Of a stretch of 64,000 nt of DNA, positions 18,856 through 28,221 are shown piece by piece. Where the stretch lies: contig NZ_AP027364.1 in assembly GCF_030295975.1 (NCBI RefSeq), positions 3,224,001-3,288,000 of the forward strand, given 5' to 3'. Source of the stretch: Thalassotalea atypica. GTDB lineage: Bacteria; Pseudomonadota; Gammaproteobacteria; Enterobacterales; Alteromonadaceae. A program made the translations under genes and the position numbers. Numbering within the stretch: position 1 is the first letter of the stretch; each line of letters opens with the position of its first letter. The notes under the pieces are model-generated. The model worked only from the letters and a program-made list of their open reading frames with translations. It made no database searches and was not told the DNA's origin.

Positions 18856-19524
18856 CTAGGTTTTTACGCTTTCCCGCTTTAATAGAAATTCTTTAATTTC
18901 ATCGCGCGAGCCTAAAATATGCTGCTTAAGCACTGCAACTGCACCGTCAATGTCTCGGGCTTTGCACAGCGATAATATATCGTTATGCTCTGACTCAGCC
19001 TTGGAAATTCCGCCAGCCCATAGTAAATGCATTCGAATATATCGATCTGCATTTTTATTTAAAGTATTGACTAAGTCTTGTGTTTGCGGACGATTAGCTG
19101 ATGAGTATAAACAGTTATGATAATCAGAGTTTAGCTCACTCCATGTATTCGCCGCATTTTCCTTACCCAGTGCTTTATCCAAACGACCGAGTAATTCAGA
19201 GGCTTTGTCTAGTTGTTCATCCGTTAAGTTAGGGATAGAAGCAGCCAGTAAATCAGCTTCAAGCATTGCCCGCAATTCGAATAATTCATCAACTTGGTCA
19301 ACATTTAACTCGGTTGCTGTAGCCCCCTTGTGCGGTTCAAAAGACACAAGCCCTTCTGCTTCCAGTTGTAATAGTGCTTCTCGCACAGGTATTCGACTGA
19401 CATTTAGCTCTTGTGCCAAAGCTGCTTGACGAAGTGGCTGACCCGCAGTGATCTCACCACTGAGAATTTTTTCCCTCAGTGTTTCTACAACAAGTTGAGT
19501 TCGTGTTTTATAAACAATACTCAT
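18856..19524 (-). CDS. GntR-family (FCD) regulator, probable hydroxyproline repressor
   Basis: The 222-residue protein has an N-terminal winged helix (about 5-72; LAQELNVSRIPVREALLQLE is the recognition region) and a C-terminal FCD ligand domain. The FCD metal-binding pattern includes ELRAMLEADLL, NSDYHNCLY and the ESEHNDILSLC histidine. FCD regulators bind short palindromes and release them on binding an organic acid. It follows the hydroxyproline genes, and TTGTATACAA palindromes occur at two promoters in this window, the likely targets. The ATG at 19524 has AGGA eight bases upstream; a TTG six bases earlier is less likely. A terminator separates it from the dehydrogenase gene, so it has its own promoter. 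Confidence 0.88.
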   Translation of the reverse strand: MSIVYKTRTQLVVETLREKILSGEITAGQPLRQAALAQELNVSRIPVREALLQLEAEGLVSFEPHKGATATELNVDQVDELFELRAMLEADLLAASIPNLTDEQLDKASELLGRLDKALGKENAANTWSELNSDYHNCLYSSANRPQTQDLVNTLNKNADRYIRMHLLWAGGISKAESEHNDILSLCKARDIDGAVAVLKQHILGSRDEIKEFLLKRESVKT

Positions 19525-19592
19525 ATACAAATTCCTAGCAAAGTTGCCACATATTATAAGGAAACAGGTAATAATTCACAGCTATTATCACG

Positions 19593-19623
19593 AAAAAAGG
19601 GCGAAATAATTATTTCGCCCTTT
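19593..19623 (-). terminator. Terminator of the hydroxyproline operon
   Basis: A perfect 28-bp palindrome (14-bp arms, AAAGGGCGAAATAA) at 19596-19623 is followed on the minus strand by TTTTTT. It lies 30 bp after the semialdehyde dehydrogenase stop and before the GntR gene. Confidence 0.85.
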
Positions 19624-19652
19624 GAGTAGCACACGCTATAAAAATCAATATG

Positions 19653-21176
19653 TTAGTCTTTCAACACGTCAGGCAACAATGCTTGAGGTATATTTTGGTA
19701 ACAAATTGGACGCCTAAATCGCTCAATTGCTTTGCTACCAACGGATGTTGTTCTTACATCTGTTGCAGCAGGAAATGGTCCGCCATGGATCATTGACGCA
19801 CACACTTCAACGCCAGTAGGCATTTCGTTAAAAATTAAACGCCCCACTTTATGAGCTAAAGGAATTGAAAGTTGCTGAGCAAAACCTAGCTCATCTTCAT
19901 CAGCGTGAATACTTGCTGTTAGGTTCCCTTTCAATAGACTGACTAATTGAAGCATTTGTGCCTTGTCTTTACACTTAATGATTAGCGCACTGGCGCCAAA
20001 CACTTCATTTTGTAACTCTACATTTGCAACGAAAGTCTCTAGATCACAGGTAAACAAAGCCGCTTGACAATGAAATGACTCTCCGGGTAGGCCTCGAGCA
20101 ATCATACTTACGCCTTTGATATCTTGCCACTTTGCCATGGTTGCTTGAAAACTCGCTTTGATGTCGCGAGTTAACATCACTCCTGCTGCTTGCTCACTGA
20201 GCACTTTGATGGCTGATTTTTCAAAAGCTGCGTAATGTTCATCTTCAACTGCAACCCAAAGCCCAGGGCTGGTACAAAATTGCCCTTGGCCCATCATTAA
20301 CGACGCAACAAATGTGCTGGCAAGTTCACTCGCTTTAGTTTTCATTTTTTCAGGCAAAATAAACTGTGGATTGACACTACCTAACTCACCGTAAAAAGGT
20401 ATTGGCTCTGCGCGATTATTGATATGCGCCTGTAAGATCATGCCGACACGTTCAGAGCCTGTAAAGCCTACTGCCTTAACAAAAGGGTGTTGAACTAATT
20501 TAGTGGCAAGTTCATAGCTTTCACCTTGTATTAATGAAAATACGCCAGGATCTAGTTCGCACAGTTCAATTGCACGTAAAATGGCTTGAGCAACTAGCTC
20601 TGCCGTGCCAGGGTGTGCGACATGAGCTTTCATCACCACAGGACAACCTGCTGCAAGCGCAGAGGCAGTATCACCACCAGCTGTGGAAAATGCCAAAGGA
20701 AAATTACTTGCACCGAAAACGCCAACCACACCCAATGGTAAATACCCTAAACGAGTATCTGGCTTAGGCATAGGTAGTCTGTTTTTATCAGCATGTTCAA
20801 TAACGCTTGGGTATTCTTGTTCACGAAGCAAATTAGCAAATAGATTCAACTGCCCAACTGTTCTTCCTCTTTCTCCTATAATTCGCGCTTCAGGTAAACC
20901 TGTTTCTGCACAAGCGGTTTTGATTAACTCATCACCTAGTTCTACGATTTGTTCACCAATAGCAGTTAAAAATTCAGCACGTTTTGTCGCTGCTATTTGA
21001 CTGTATGATTCAAATGCATCATGAGCACGTGCAACAGCAATATCTAGGTCATTTAGAGATGCTTCTGCAAAACAGTTCGACATATTTTGGTTGGTCGATA
21101 CATTGAGCGAATTAAATCCGTTTTCTGGATTACCGAGCCATTTCCCTGCGATTAAACTTTTACCTGATATCGTCAT
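19653..21176 (-). CDS. Alpha-ketoglutaric semialdehyde dehydrogenase
   Basis: The roughly 507-residue aldehyde dehydrogenase has the NAD(P)-binding stretch GVFGASNFPLAFSTAGGDTA, a conserved Glu in ELGSVNPQFILP and the catalytic Cys in GQGQFCTSPGLW. These signatures match the alpha-ketoglutarate-semialdehyde dehydrogenase group found in hydroxyproline and pentose pathways. It oxidises the semialdehyde to 2-oxoglutarate, the last step of hydroxyproline breakdown. I use the ATG at 21176 (GGAAAA upstream); a TTG four codons earlier is also open. It is the third gene of the operon, 70 bp after the epimerase gene. Confidence 0.9.
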   Translation of the reverse strand: MTISGKSLIAGKWLGNPENGFNSLNVSTNQNMSNCFAEASLNDLDIAVARAHDAFESYSQIAATKRAEFLTAIGEQIVELGDELIKTACAETGLPEARIIGERGRTVGQLNLFANLLREQEYPSVIEHADKNRLPMPKPDTRLGYLPLGVVGVFGASNFPLAFSTAGGDTASALAAGCPVVMKAHVAHPGTAELVAQAILRAIELCELDPGVFSLIQGESYELATKLVQHPFVKAVGFTGSERVGMILQAHINNRAEPIPFYGELGSVNPQFILPEKMKTKASELASTFVASLMMGQGQFCTSPGLWVAVEDEHYAAFEKSAIKVLSEQAAGVMLTRDIKASFQATMAKWQDIKGVSMIARGLPGESFHCQAALFTCDLETFVANVELQNEVFGASALIIKCKDKAQMLQLVSLLKGNLTASIHADEDELGFAQQLSIPLAHKVGRLIFNEMPTGVEVCASMIHGGPFPAATDVRTTSVGSKAIERFRRPICYQNIPQALLPDVLKD

Positions 21177-21246
21177 TTTATTTTCCAATTAGTTGATAAC
21201 CACTTCATCAGAATGGAATGGTTACTTATTATTTAATCAATCTAGC

Positions 21247-22266
21247 TTACTTAACACTAAACCCTGCAACATAGGGGTCGGCATCATCTAGAGTGATAGT
21301 ATTACGTCCAAAAACATGAGCCCAACCTTGAATACTGGGTTTGATCGCTTTGATTAGGCCCGCAGGTGATTGTATATCAATGCTTGACTCTATCTTGCCC
21401 ACAAACTGACTACCGATAAAACTTTCATGAACAAAGCTATCACCCACCTTTAGGAGGCCTTTAGCAAAAAGTTGTGCCAATCGAGCACTAGTGCCAGTAC
21501 CGCAAGGTGAGCGGTCAATAGCTTTATCACCGTAAAAAACCGCGTTGGCGCTATCTGAGCCATCTGATTTTGGGGTCCCTGTCCACAATACATGGCTAAC
21601 ACCTCGGACCGTATCATCTTCAGGGTGAATACAACTGAGTTGTTCATCGGCTACTTTACGAACCAATGGGCTCCATTTTAAGATGTCATCTGCGCTCCAA
21701 TGCTCAATACCAGGAAAAAGACGTTGAGGCTCAACAATTACGTAATAATTTCCGCCGTATGATACGTCCACCGTTAGCGTACCTAGCCCAGGGATATCAA
21801 GTTTAACGTCCTGATGAGCTAAATATGAAGCGACATTAAAAATTTTGACCGAGTTCACTTTCGAGTTCTGTTTATCTTGATCGTAGTGAACTTCTATTTG
21901 CCCTGCTGGTACATCTAACAATAACTTTCCTGGCACTTTAGGTGTGATTAGGCCCTGTTCAATTGCCGAAGTTACCGTCCCAATCGTGCCATGCCCACAC
22001 ATGGGTAAACAGCCTGAAGTCTCAATAAATAAAATAGCCGCGTCACTGTGCTCATGACATGGGGGGTAAATAAATGCTCCAGACATCATGTCATGCCCCC
22101 GCGGCTCAAACATTAACCCTGTTCGGATCCAATCAAACTCATTCAGAAAGTGTTGTCTTTTTTCGCTCATAGTATCACCAACTAAATTGGGATGACCCGT
22201 TGTGACAACCCGAACCGGATTGCCACAAGTATGAGCATCAATACAAGTGTATTCGCCTTTAATCAT
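21247..22266 (-). CDS. 4-hydroxyproline 2-epimerase
   Basis: The 339-residue protein belongs to the proline racemase/hydroxyproline epimerase family. Both catalytic cysteines are present: Cys90 in LPMCGHGTIG and Cys255 in RSPCGTGTSARL. This marks an epimerase and not a trans-3-hydroxyproline dehydratase, where one Cys is replaced. It converts trans-4-hydroxy-L-proline to cis-4-hydroxy-D-proline without cofactor. It lies five bases after the deaminase gene and before the semialdehyde dehydrogenase gene. In other species the equivalents are called HypRE or LhpA. Confidence 0.93.
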   Translation of the reverse strand: MIKGEYTCIDAHTCGNPVRVVTTGHPNLVGDTMSEKRQHFLNEFDWIRTGLMFEPRGHDMMSGAFIYPPCHEHSDAAILFIETSGCLPMCGHGTIGTVTSAIEQGLITPKVPGKLLLDVPAGQIEVHYDQDKQNSKVNSVKIFNVASYLAHQDVKLDIPGLGTLTVDVSYGGNYYVIVEPQRLFPGIEHWSADDILKWSPLVRKVADEQLSCIHPEDDTVRGVSHVLWTGTPKSDGSDSANAVFYGDKAIDRSPCGTGTSARLAQLFAKGLLKVGDSFVHESFIGSQFVGKIESSIDIQSPAGLIKAIKPSIQGWAHVFGRNTITLDDADPYVAGFSVK

Positions 22267-22271
22267 GAGAT

Positions 22272-23186
22272 TTAATCTAAGTTAAATTTGCTTAAATCAA
22301 TGCGTGTTGCAACTGCTTCGTTGTAGATACGTTCTACATTCGCACGCTCCTCCCCCGTTAATGGCATACGAGGAGCACGTGTCAGCTCAGAGCCTCGACC
22401 AGCAAGCTGTTCACATAACTTAATACACTGCACAAGCTTAGGCACGGTGTCTAGACGCAGTAATGGTAAGAACCAACGCCAAATTTCAAGAGCATCTGTA
22501 TAGCGGCCTTGTTGTGCTAATTTCCAAATAGCTACAGACTCTTGCGGGAATACGTTTGTTAAGCCTGAAATCCATCCCGTACATCCTAGCATGAGTGACT
22601 CAAGTGCAATGTCATCAACACCACCGAAAACAATAAAACGGTCACCAAAAGCAGAGTAAAGTTCAGAGATACGACGAGTATCCTCAGTGGCTTCTTTAAT
22701 AGACACAATATTTGGCTCTTCAGCCAATACTTTCATACCTTCAATACCAACGTCAACACCGTAAGTTACAGGGTTATTGTAGACCATGATAGGCAAAGAA
22801 CAGTTACGAGCAACTTGTTGGTAATGGTGAATTGCTTCAGCTTCACATGATTTGTAGATCATACCTGGAAGGACCATTAAGCCATCAATACCAATTTTTT
22901 CACACTCTTGTGAAAACTCAACAGCGAACTGAGTAGAAGTTTCAGCAACACCTGATAAAACAGGAACACGGCCTGCTACAACTTCTTGTACTGCTTTTAA
23001 GATAGCGATTTTTTCTTCACGAGTATGCGAAGCATTTTCACCTACTGTGCCTAAAGCGATAATTCCATCAACACCTTCTTTGATCAAAGTATCAACCATA
23101 ACTTTGGTTGTTTCAAAATTGATGGATAAGTCATCGTTAAATTGGGTTGTTACTGCTGGGTAAACCCCTTGCCAAGTGACAGTCAT
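22272..23186 (-). CDS. DapA-family pyrroline-4-hydroxy-2-carboxylate deaminase
   Basis: The roughly 304-residue TIM-barrel protein of the DapA/NAL family has the GTVGENASHT loop, the YNNP tyrosine (about 136) and the Schiff-base lysine in VSIKEATED (about 164). Beside a hydroxyproline epimerase and a semialdehyde dehydrogenase it is best read as the deaminase that turns 1-pyrroline-4-hydroxy-2-carboxylate into ketoglutarate semialdehyde, not as dihydrodipicolinate synthase. GAGAG before the ATG at 23186 supports this start over the ATG 18 bases upstream. It is the first gene of the operon, and the GntR palindrome lies 58 bp upstream. Confidence 0.88.
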   Translation of the reverse strand: MTVTWQGVYPAVTTQFNDDLSINFETTKVMVDTLIKEGVDGIIALGTVGENASHTREEKIAILKAVQEVVAGRVPVLSGVAETSTQFAVEFSQECEKIGIDGLMVLPGMIYKSCEAEAIHHYQQVARNCSLPIMVYNNPVTYGVDVGIEGMKVLAEEPNIVSIKEATEDTRRISELYSAFGDRFIVFGGVDDIALESLMLGCTGWISGLTNVFPQESVAIWKLAQQGRYTDALEIWRWFLPLLRLDTVPKLVQCIKLCEQLAGRGSELTRAPRMPLTGEERANVERIYNEAVATRIDLSKFNLD

Positions 23187-23243
23187 AATACTCTCTCTAT
23201 TCATTTTAATTGTTTGCTAATCGCTAGCACTAGATTCAATAAG

Positions 23244-23259
23244 ATATATTGTATACAAT
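23244..23259. promoter_or_regulatory. GntR-type operator in the hydroxyproline divergent promoter
   Basis: ATTGTATACAAT at 23248-23259 is a perfect palindrome within a wider near-symmetry (GATAT on the left, ATATC on the right, offset by one base). It lies between the deaminase operon and the divergent oxidase gene. The 16-mer is identical to 8052-8067. Confidence 0.7.
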
Positions 23260-23382
23260 CATATCAAAAGGACAAGTAATAAAAGTGTATGAAATATAAA
23301 AAAGTAAAACTTATTAATTCAACACTATGATTATATTAACTATTGTTTTTAAACTTTTTGACTAAGGCGGACAAACAAAACA

Positions 23383-24639
23383 ATGAGCACAAAAAAACAA
23401 ACCGTAGCAGTATTAGGCGCAGGGATAATAGGCGTTAATTGCGCTTTCGAACTGCAGAAACACGGATTTGACGTCACCTTAATTGACAAAACGGGCATTG
23501 GTGAAGGTTGCTCGAAAGGTAATGCTGGCCATTTTGCCACTGAACAGGTATTCCCTTTAGCAGACCCAGCATTACTCCTACAAATACCGCGAATGTTGGT
23601 CGACCCCAATGGCCCTATCGCTTTGTCTGCTAAATACCTGCATAAAGTACTACCTTGGTTTACCCGCTTTATTGCTAACATGAGACACGCCAAGCGTAGT
23701 GAAAATACGAAAGCCTTAAAGGCACTTAACAGTAACGCGATTGAACAATACAAAGAACTCGTTGATGAGATTGACGCCAAGCATTTAATGACTTGCTTGG
23801 GAAGCCTGCTTGTATTTGAAGATACACCATTGACAAAAGTCGAACGAATTGCCGCGCAATATCGAGAGCAAAATATCCCATTAGAGATACTCGATCGCCA
23901 ACAATGTCTTGCACTTGAGCCTAACCTTTCAAAACATGTCAACTATGCGATTTATTTTACCGACGTAGCCCACACAGTAGATCCTTATTTACTTTGTAAT
24001 GAAATAGCCAAGGCGGCAACAGAGTTTGGTGCAAATTTCATTCAAGCAAACGTAACTAAAATAGAACAAATTAAAAATAGGATAATACTCACAAGTGACC
24101 AAAAAACAATGCACTTTGATCAGCTAGTTATTGCGACAGGTGCATGGTCAAAACCCTTACTTGGCAGTATAGGTTACAAATTACCCATAGAAGCCGAACG
24201 AGGATATCACTACCAATTGGGACAAGGTGTTCACCTTAATCGCCCTGTTGCTTCAGCTGAAAGAAAGTTCATCATAACGCCAATGTCTGATGGTCTAAGA
24301 TTGGCTGGAACGGTTGAATTCTCTGGACTAAATGCAAAGCCAAACTATCGAAGAGCAATGGCGTTGTTTAATCATGCAAAATATTTATTAAAGCAAATGC
24401 CAAATGAGTTACCTGGCGATCAAGAGCTATATCAATGGCAAGGTGCAAGGCCATCTCTGCCTGACTCACTTCCCGTTATAGGTAAAGCGCCAAAGCACGA
24501 TAATATTTATTTGGCGCTTGGCCATCAACACCTGGGGTTAACGCAAGGTACTATCACAGCTAAATTAATCCATCAATGCATAACAAAACAAGAAACAGAC
24601 ATAGATATTTCACCGTTTGCTATTAGCCGATTTAATTAA
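23383..24639 (+). CDS. FAD-dependent D-hydroxyproline dehydrogenase/oxidase (DadA-like)
   Basis: The 418-residue DAO-fold protein opens with the FAD-binding VAVLGAGIIGVNCAFELQK and the DadA-like GCSKGNAGHFA segment. It ends with a second FAD contact near GLTQGTITAKL. The best role is oxidation of cis-4-hydroxy-D-proline to 1-pyrroline-4-hydroxy-2-carboxylate, the step between the epimerase and the deaminase encoded divergently. The single-subunit form would replace the multi-subunit LhpBEF enzyme known in pseudomonads. The shared operator at 23244-23259 suggests common control. The D-hydroxyproline specificity is inferred from context. Confidence 0.87.
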   Translation: MSTKKQTVAVLGAGIIGVNCAFELQKHGFDVTLIDKTGIGEGCSKGNAGHFATEQVFPLADPALLLQIPRMLVDPNGPIALSAKYLHKVLPWFTRFIANMRHAKRSENTKALKALNSNAIEQYKELVDEIDAKHLMTCLGSLLVFEDTPLTKVERIAAQYREQNIPLEILDRQQCLALEPNLSKHVNYAIYFTDVAHTVDPYLLCNEIAKAATEFGANFIQANVTKIEQIKNRIILTSDQKTMHFDQLVIATGAWSKPLLGSIGYKLPIEAERGYHYQLGQGVHLNRPVASAERKFIITPMSDGLRLAGTVEFSGLNAKPNYRRAMALFNHAKYLLKQMPNELPGDQELYQWQGARPSLPDSLPVIGKAPKHDNIYLALGHQHLGLTQGTITAKLIHQCITKQETDIDISPFAISRFN

Positions 24640-24708
24640 TATGAAATAGAATTGCTAATTGAAAAGTTTTAGTAAGACGTCTACAACGCGAATCTTTATA
24701 CAAATTTA

Positions 24709-24738
24709 AGGAAGCTCTATTAAACTGCGGAGCTTCCT
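24709..24738 (+). terminator. Hairpin after D-hydroxyproline oxidase gene
   Basis: AGGAAGCTC pairs with GAGCTTCCT around a 12-base loop, 70 bp after the stop. There is no U-run, so a terminator role is uncertain. Confidence 0.35.
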
Positions 24739-24790
24739 ATGATCGCTTGGGTATTATTCCACATTACAACACTATTAACAGACAATTGTT

Positions 24791-26419
24791 TCAAGACGAC
24801 TTAGTAGCCAACTTATCTTTTAATTGGGTTTTCGAGTCTTCCAGCCTTTTTGTTTGTTGGATAGCAACGTAATCTACTGGAACTTTAACTACAAAGCAGC
24901 AACCGATATCTCTTTCAGGGCATGTAATGCTCCCTCCCAACTTCGAATGGACCAAATTAAAAACAATATTTAACCCTAAGCCCGAGCCACCTTGCCCTCG
25001 TTTCGTGGTAACAAAGGGATCAAAAATACGCTTTTTAACGTCACTGCTTATACCGTTACCGTTGTCTGTGTAGGTTAACGTTAAAAAGCCATTATTCTCG
25101 ACAAAAGAAATAGCTATTTCCCCCTGGTCCTGATTTTCAAACCCATGAATATGAGAGTTCATCAAGAAATTAGTTAAAATTTGATTCCATGCACTCGGGA
25201 ATGTTACAAAATCAAAGTTTTCATCCACATTGACAGTTATTTTGTATTTTTTGCGTTTAAACATGGTACTCACCGTATTCACAACGTCATTGACGTGTTG
25301 GGCAAGATTTATTTTCAACTCAGGATCTGTATGTTGTTCAACCGCTACTGATTTAAAGCCACGGATCAACTCTACTGATTTATTTAAGCTTCGTTCAATA
25401 ATTTGCTGATATTCTGACAGCATATCTAATGTATCTGAGAGCTGGCTTTTGGTTAACTCTTGATTTTCTACGGCCTTTTTCAACGATTCAACTTTTTCAC
25501 GTTGGGCGGTGATAGAGGTAACACAAATCCCCAAAGGAGTATTAACTTCATGAGCTACACCGGCCACTAACTGCCCAAGCGACGCCATTTTTTCCGATTG
25601 CACCAATTGGTCTTGAGCCAAAGTTAAATCATCTATTGTTTTTTTTAGCTGAACATTACTTTCTTCAAGCTTGGCCGTTCGATCAAACACTTTTATTTCA
25701 AGCTCACCATTGAGCTTTATCAGCGCATTTTCCGCATCTTCGAGTTTTATGATATCGGTTTTAATTTTCTCACGCATTTCATTGATAGCGTCGACTAAAA
25801 AATCCAACTCATCCTTGGATTCTGGCCTGTTATCTAGGACGAGTGCTTGATCTAAATTGTGACTGGCTAACTCCTGAGCATATTCAGTAATTTGATATAA
25901 ATGCCGAGTAATAAGCCAATGGACAACGAATAGAATACAAAACGCAACGATAAACGTTTGAATAAATTCGGACGTTAAAATAAATCCTGCTTTATCCTTC
26001 AAACGTTCGTAAATGTCTTCATAATCAGCATAAACCTGCAATTGACCTATTTCGTTATCACCATAAACAATTTTGTACTCAACAAAAATTTTTTGCTCAA
26101 CAACACTGCTATCGCCAAATTCATGTTCGTTGCCTAAATCAGTAATAATTTTGACATAACTGATATCAGGTAAATCAACTATACCTTTGATTTGTTGTTC
26201 CATTAAGGGTTTGTTGAAATCCCATAAACTAGTGGCCATAGAAGGAATATAACTGGTGCGAATATTGTTAAATCTTTGTTGCAGACTAGCAATATCATCC
26301 TTGTAGTCACTATAAACTTGAAGGGCTGTACTTGCCAGAGATAGAAACACACTCACTATTAATAAATAAATCAATACACGCTGACTTAATTTATTGTTGT
26401 GATACACAAATTTACCCAT
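24791..26419 (-). CDS. Membrane sensor histidine kinase
   Basis: The roughly 542-residue protein has a transmembrane helix (about 18-36) and a periplasmic region of about 110 residues (including PSMATSLWDFNKPLMEQQI). A second helix (about 152-172), a HAMP-like linker, a coiled coil, HisKA (His near 290 in GVAHEVNTPLG) and HATPase_c (FDPFVTTKRGQGGSGLGLN) follow. Two ATGs lie six bases apart; the second, at 26419, has the better-spaced GAGAAG. No response regulator gene is adjacent, so it is an orphan kinase. Its H-box is nearly the same as that of the kinase at 12739-14703, so they may share downstream partners. Confidence 0.88.
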   Translation of the reverse strand: MGKFVYHNNKLSQRVLIYLLIVSVFLSLASTALQVYSDYKDDIASLQQRFNNIRTSYIPSMATSLWDFNKPLMEQQIKGIVDLPDISYVKIITDLGNEHEFGDSSVVEQKIFVEYKIVYGDNEIGQLQVYADYEDIYERLKDKAGFILTSEFIQTFIVAFCILFVVHWLITRHLYQITEYAQELASHNLDQALVLDNRPESKDELDFLVDAINEMREKIKTDIIKLEDAENALIKLNGELEIKVFDRTAKLEESNVQLKKTIDDLTLAQDQLVQSEKMASLGQLVAGVAHEVNTPLGICVTSITAQREKVESLKKAVENQELTKSQLSDTLDMLSEYQQIIERSLNKSVELIRGFKSVAVEQHTDPELKINLAQHVNDVVNTVSTMFKRKKYKITVNVDENFDFVTFPSAWNQILTNFLMNSHIHGFENQDQGEIAISFVENNGFLTLTYTDNGNGISSDVKKRIFDPFVTTKRGQGGSGLGLNIVFNLVHSKLGGSITCPERDIGCCFVVKVPVDYVAIQQTKRLEDSKTQLKDKLATKSS

Positions 26420-26669
26420 AAACATTCTTCTCAGTTAAGCGAGATAGCTAAACTATCCTTGTTACAAGTATAATCATTCATTTATAGCGGCTTTAACGTT
26501 ATTGTCAACACTTGACCAAGCCCAATGCGCGCTGTTAACAACTTATATACATATATAATTAAAAATAGCTTCAATTTTGTTCAGGGTCGACTCACTCAAT
26601 TACTATTAGTTGGCTTTTACAGAATTAATGTCCGAATTTCGCGAGTACACAAATTTCGGATCGGCTATC

Positions 26670-28166
26670 ATGGCGAATAAGAACATCATTGAAGAACAAA
26701 ATATGCTAGATCCAACCATTTGTTTTAAAGCTCGCATGAGTAGAGACAATAGATTTGACGGTAAATTCTATACTGCAGTCATGAGTACAGGCATATTTTG
26801 TCGGCCAATTTGTCCGGCAAGGGCGGCTAAAGAAGAGAACGTCCGCTATTTTAAAAATGCAGCAAGCGCACAAGAAGCAGGATTTACCCCATGCAAACGA
26901 TGTTTACCTGAACAAGCACCTGAACAGGCAATGCCTTTACAAGCTAAGCGAATGTCAGAATCGCTGCTGACCACGCATCAATCAATTGAAACCATAGCCA
27001 AGCAATTTGATCTAAGTGAACGACAATTCAGACGCATATTTTCAAATCATTATGGCCTTGCCCCTAAGCAATATCGACAACATCATAGTTTATTACTCGC
27101 TAGAAAATTATTGCTGACAACGACATTGTCGATAGCTGACATCTGTTTTGCTTCAGGTTTTACAAGCTTAAGACGTTTTAACGAACAAGTTAAATCCGTT
27201 TACAAACTCACCCCAAGCCAACTTCGCCAGCAACAATCAAGAGCAACTGACGACAATTTCGTCAACATCAAATTGCAGTACCGTCCGCCTTTCGATTGGC
27301 AAGGTATGCTTAAATTTTTCCATCTACGACAATTACCTGGTATCGAAAAAGTTACTGAGCATAGCTATCAACGCAGCATTACCTTTGACGGTAAAACTGG
27401 GTGGATTGAAATCACTCAATTGCCCAACCAATTTGCGTTAAACCTAAGGGTGATGATTGAAGATTACAGTTTACTTAATAAGATCATTGTGAAAGTACGA
27501 CGCATGTTTGACCTAGACGCGGACATGAGTGTCATCCATAAGCACTTATCTCAAGACGAAACACTAGCACCACTAGTCGAAAAATTTCAAGGTATTCGAC
27601 TACCTGGTTGTTGGGATATTTTCGAGTTTTCAATTCGCGCCATTTTAGGACAGCAAGTTTCCGTGAAAGCGGCAACAACACTGGCTGGCCGCATCGCAGA
27701 AAAATATGGTAGCCCATTGACCGTTGTGCATGAGCAATTGAGCTACTGTTTTCCGACATTAGAAGAAATGACTCAAGCAGACTTTAGTAATATTGGTTTA
27801 ACCCAATCGAGAATTCAAACACTACATACCTGGCTTGATTTTTATCAACAGTACCCTCAGGTTTTTGAGCAATATAAAAACCTTGAACAACTTGAGGATA
27901 CCTTGACCGCTTTGAAAGGCATTGGACCATGGACGGTAAATTATATTGCCATGCGCGGACTCAGTGATCCTAATGCGTTTCCTGCCGCTGACTTGGGGAT
28001 TATAAAGTCGCTTTATGAGGAGCTGAAAAACGCCGCCCCGGTCGACAAACAGAACGAAAGATTCAAACCTAAAACAAGAGATATTATTGCAAGAGCCGAT
28101 AAGTGGCAACCATGGAGGGCATACGCAACGATCTATTTATGGCTATCTTTAGCCGCGCAAGAATAG
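26670..28166 (+). CDS. Ada-AlkA fusion: methyl-phosphotriester sensor, AraC domain and 3-methyladenine glycosylase
   Basis: The roughly 498-residue protein has four parts: an Ada zinc domain (STGIFCRPICPAR and PCKRCLP supply the four Cys, the first being the methyl acceptor), an AraC-type DNA-binding domain (ETIAKQFDLSERQFRRIF), an AlkA N-terminal domain, and an HhH-GPD glycosylase (LKGIGPWTVNYIAMRGLSDPNAFPAADLG, with the catalytic Asp). It would sense methylated DNA, activate transcription and excise alkylated bases. The start is uncertain: ATGs at 26628, 26670 and 26703 and a TTG at 26610 are open, none with a good ribosome site. The methyltransferase half of Ada is encoded separately just downstream. 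Confidence 0.88.
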   Translation: MANKNIIEEQNMLDPTICFKARMSRDNRFDGKFYTAVMSTGIFCRPICPARAAKEENVRYFKNAASAQEAGFTPCKRCLPEQAPEQAMPLQAKRMSESLLTTHQSIETIAKQFDLSERQFRRIFSNHYGLAPKQYRQHHSLLLARKLLLTTTLSIADICFASGFTSLRRFNEQVKSVYKLTPSQLRQQQSRATDDNFVNIKLQYRPPFDWQGMLKFFHLRQLPGIEKVTEHSYQRSITFDGKTGWIEITQLPNQFALNLRVMIEDYSLLNKIIVKVRRMFDLDADMSVIHKHLSQDETLAPLVEKFQGIRLPGCWDIFEFSIRAILGQQVSVKAATTLAGRIAEKYGSPLTVVHEQLSYCFPTLEEMTQADFSNIGLTQSRIQTLHTWLDFYQQYPQVFEQYKNLEQLEDTLTALKGIGPWTVNYIAMRGLSDPNAFPAADLGIIKSLYEELKNAAPVDKQNERFKPKTRDIIARADKWQPWRAYATIYLWLSLAAQE

Positions 28167-28221
28167 CTGGCACTAACAGGCGCTCAGTAACAATACTTAC
28201 AGGAAGAACTCAGAGAGAAAC

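Noticed and set aside
21247..23186. Lysine biosynthesis genes (diaminopimelate epimerase and dihydrodipicolinate synthase)
   Set aside because: The epimerase has the proline-racemase-family motifs, and the DapA-like gene sits with a semialdehyde dehydrogenase and a D-amino-acid oxidase, which fits hydroxyproline breakdown.
23349..23942. Long minus-strand open frame (197 codons)
   Set aside because: It lies antisense inside the D-hydroxyproline oxidase gene and across its start; composition is Ser/Cys-rich with no domain, typical of a shadow frame.
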